Below are positions 20,201-21,813 of a stretch of DNA of 21,813 nucleotides, one piece after another. The notes beneath the pieces were generated by a model. It was given only the letters and a program-made list of their open reading frames with translations, was not told the DNA's origin and made no database searches. The DNA is taken from positions 1-21,813 of the forward strand of contig JAJOHG010000410.1 of assembly GCA_021029095.1 (NCBI GenBank), read 5' to 3'. This stretch comes from Phellopilus nigrolimitatus. Its lineage: Eukaryota; Basidiomycota; Agaricomycetes; Hymenochaetales; Hymenochaetaceae. Positions within the stretch are counted from its first letter, which is position 1. Each line of letters starts with the position of its first letter. The position numbers and the translations under genes are program-made.

Positions 20201-21813
20201 TCGACATCGTCCAGAGCGTCTTGCGCACCGCCACCGCTATGAATCCATTCGGCTATAGTCTTCATTCCAGCCTGGCGCGATAGGATAGACTGTAAGAGCT
20301 CTTCAGACGACATCGACCCGCGCGGTGAGGACGAAGAAAAGTAGTCTTTCCGCAAGAGCTGAAAAAGGATTGGTCTTAACACTCACGACCTTAAAGGTAA
20401 AAACAAAGGTACGACGACGACTCACCTGAAAAAGAACATACGGCGAAACGAAGCTGCGGAACGTGTTCCACCATACGCCTGCAAACTCAGCGCGGTCGAC
20501 CTTCACAGCTCGCGTCTTCTTGTCGCGGAGCGCCATCTCGCCATTGTCGTCCGCGACAGACACGCTCACGCCCTCGAGCCCGTGGATCAGGAAGTGCACC
20601 AGCGCGTCGAGCGTGCCCGCGTGGACGACCGCATACAGCGGCGGCTCGCCGTTCTGCTCCGCGATGGTCACTGCCGGCGCGCGCTGTGAAAGCACGGGGA
20701 GAGACGAGCGCCGTGCACGGCTGCTCTTCCTGTCGAGTCCCGCCGCGGCCGACTTGACGCGGATGGACGGGACTCTGTTCGGCGACGCCTCCGACGAAGG
20801 CCCCTCTGCCGATCTGCTGACAGGACGCGAGCCTGGCTCGGAGTTGGCAACGACGCAGAGTAGGAGCTCCCCTTCGAACACGGGCAGCATCATCCCGCCG
20901 AGGTCGAATGAATTTCCAATGCGGATGTTAGGCCTGGCGGCGCCACTTGGACGGATGAGACCGTTCGGTTCGACAATGCACTTGAGCTCTGTGGTGCGCG
21001 CAGCCTGGGGGTCACCAAGGACCATCGTCGACTCGTAAGACACTTTCTTCGGACGTACAAGTTGTGAACGATCAACGAGTGTGACAGTGGGAAGCAGCTC
21101 AGGGAAAAGTAAAGGAATGAGGACTTGCTGGCCGTGATGGGCTTGACGAGACCAAAAGTAAGGAGAGAAAAGGCCCTTTTTCCTCGGTTCGGCGGCAAAA
21201 GATAAAGACATGAATTGGTCGAGTCTATCCAAAAGAAAACTAGCACATAAATCAACTTCATTTCAAATTTATATTCTGCTTACCGATGCATCTTCGTGGG
21301 TGGCATCTTCGACGTCTCCTTCCACAGCTGCACCAGCCGGTTGATATCCTCGTCTTCCGAACGGTCTCGACGGTGCGGATCGCGCACACAGCCATCGACA
21401 GAAGAATAAAACTGGTTGAATATGCGCCTAGTCTCATACATGGGGTCGCACCGCCACTCGTTCGACTTCCCATCCTGCAGCTTCTCAAGGAGCTTCAACG
21501 CTTGATAGCGACCGTCGCCGCCCCAGGGCGTCACCCGGGGCACCACCACTCCCGCGTACTCGCCACCCGGCGCCGCATACACCCACGCCCGCACCGCGCC
21601 GAGCGCCGTCGAGTCGACGCGCTTCCACGCCTTCTCCAGGCGCGCGATCGGCCGCGAGCACAGCGCAGCCAGCACCGCGCGCCACGAGCACTCATCGCCC
21701 GCATGGCGACACATCTCGCCGACACGCGCCCAGCGCCCGATGACCTCCGCCCGCACGTGCGTGCGCGAGCTCTGCGCCTGTGCCGCGCGCTCGTCGAGGC
21801 TCGACAGCGAGCC
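17202..21813 (-). CDS. BEM2: Bem2-like RhoGAP with RasGEF-like and PH domains, C-terminal 1341 residues (5' end outside window)
   Basis: A predicted GTPase-activating protein for Rho-type GTPases controlling polarity and the cell wall. Exons on the minus strand are 21284-21813 (open), 20426-21224, 19888-20358, 19154-19824, 18308-19098, 18107-18241, 17991-18047, 17816-17941, 17658-17763, 17451-17604 and 17202-17387. The introns are 49-67 bp, and the joined 4026 nt stay in frame. Residues counted from the window edge: about 1-840 form a RasGEF-like region (EDLFVTADLLEVQTADR, ARQARMEVFLQAVEVCR, NFDKRRQLCNIITN). A coiled coil of charged residues lies at about 890-940. The PH domain lies at about 965-1060 (ALMLSLVDARVTAFINNE, HHWLQMISTA). 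The RhoGAP domain at about 1088-1280 has FGVDLEFLL, the arginine-finger block GIYRVAGAT split by an intron, VVKYWFRILPE, and NLATVICPNLLR. The tail is highly acidic. Bem2 identity rests on this domain order. Confidence 0.88.

Noticed and set aside
1..21813. CRISPR arrays, tRNA or rRNA genes, bacterial-type operon signals
   Set aside because: I saw no regularly spaced short repeats, no cloverleaf with tRNA box sequences and no rRNA core motifs. The spliced genes show this is a fungal nuclear region.

Overview
The window looks like nuclear DNA of a filamentous basidiomycete, probably an Agaricomycete. Genes are split by many short introns (47-72 bp, GT...AG), intergenic gaps are small, and the recognisable proteins are of fungal type. 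Every multi-exon model below was joined by reading frame across the junctions and checked for family continuity. No database search was possible.

Layout. (1) 1-996, plus strand: the 3' part of a galactokinase gene (GAL1), with one apparent 1-base deletion. (2) 1584-3383, plus: X1, an unrecognised 564-residue protein with internal repeats and basic motifs. (3) 4010-4250: a short relic of a glycosyltransferase gene. (4) 4518-5681, minus: a HAD phosphatase of the glycerol-phosphatase/2-deoxyglucose-6-phosphatase group with a serine-rich insertion. (5) 5876-6520: a diverged direct repeat and a possible 36-codon ORF. (6) 6640-7243: a second, longer glycosyltransferase relic, fused at 7244-7247 to a broken galactokinase fragment (7248-7505). 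(7) 7970-9755, plus: X2, the paralogue of X1. (8) 10331-12798, plus: the intact glycosyltransferase-like gene, a predicted type II membrane protein resembling fungal O-fucosyltransferase-like proteins. (9) 13122-16815, minus: mitochondrial Lon protease PIM1, seven exons. (10) 17202 to the window end, minus: the 3' part of a Bem2-like RasGEF-PH-RhoGAP protein, eleven exons.

The most notable structure is a direct tandem segmental duplication covering about the left half. The ancestral unit ran from the first visible GAL1 intron, through gene X, to about codon 305 of the glycosyltransferase gene. The order is now GAL1 - X1 - relic - HAD - relic | broken GAL1 - X2 - intact glycosyltransferase. 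At the junction each single-copy gene kept one apparently usable version (GAL1 at the left end, glycosyltransferase at the right end) while the internal copies decayed. Gene X, wholly inside the unit, kept two open copies. X1 and X2, with promoter and 3' flank, look much more alike than the GAL1 copies do, which suggests selection, gene conversion or both.

The genes are not an evident functional cluster. GAL1 (Leloir pathway), the sugar or glycerol phosphate phosphatase and the glycosyltransferase are all carbohydrate related, but I treat this as coincidence. PIM1 and the Bem2-like gene are housekeeping genes outside the duplication.
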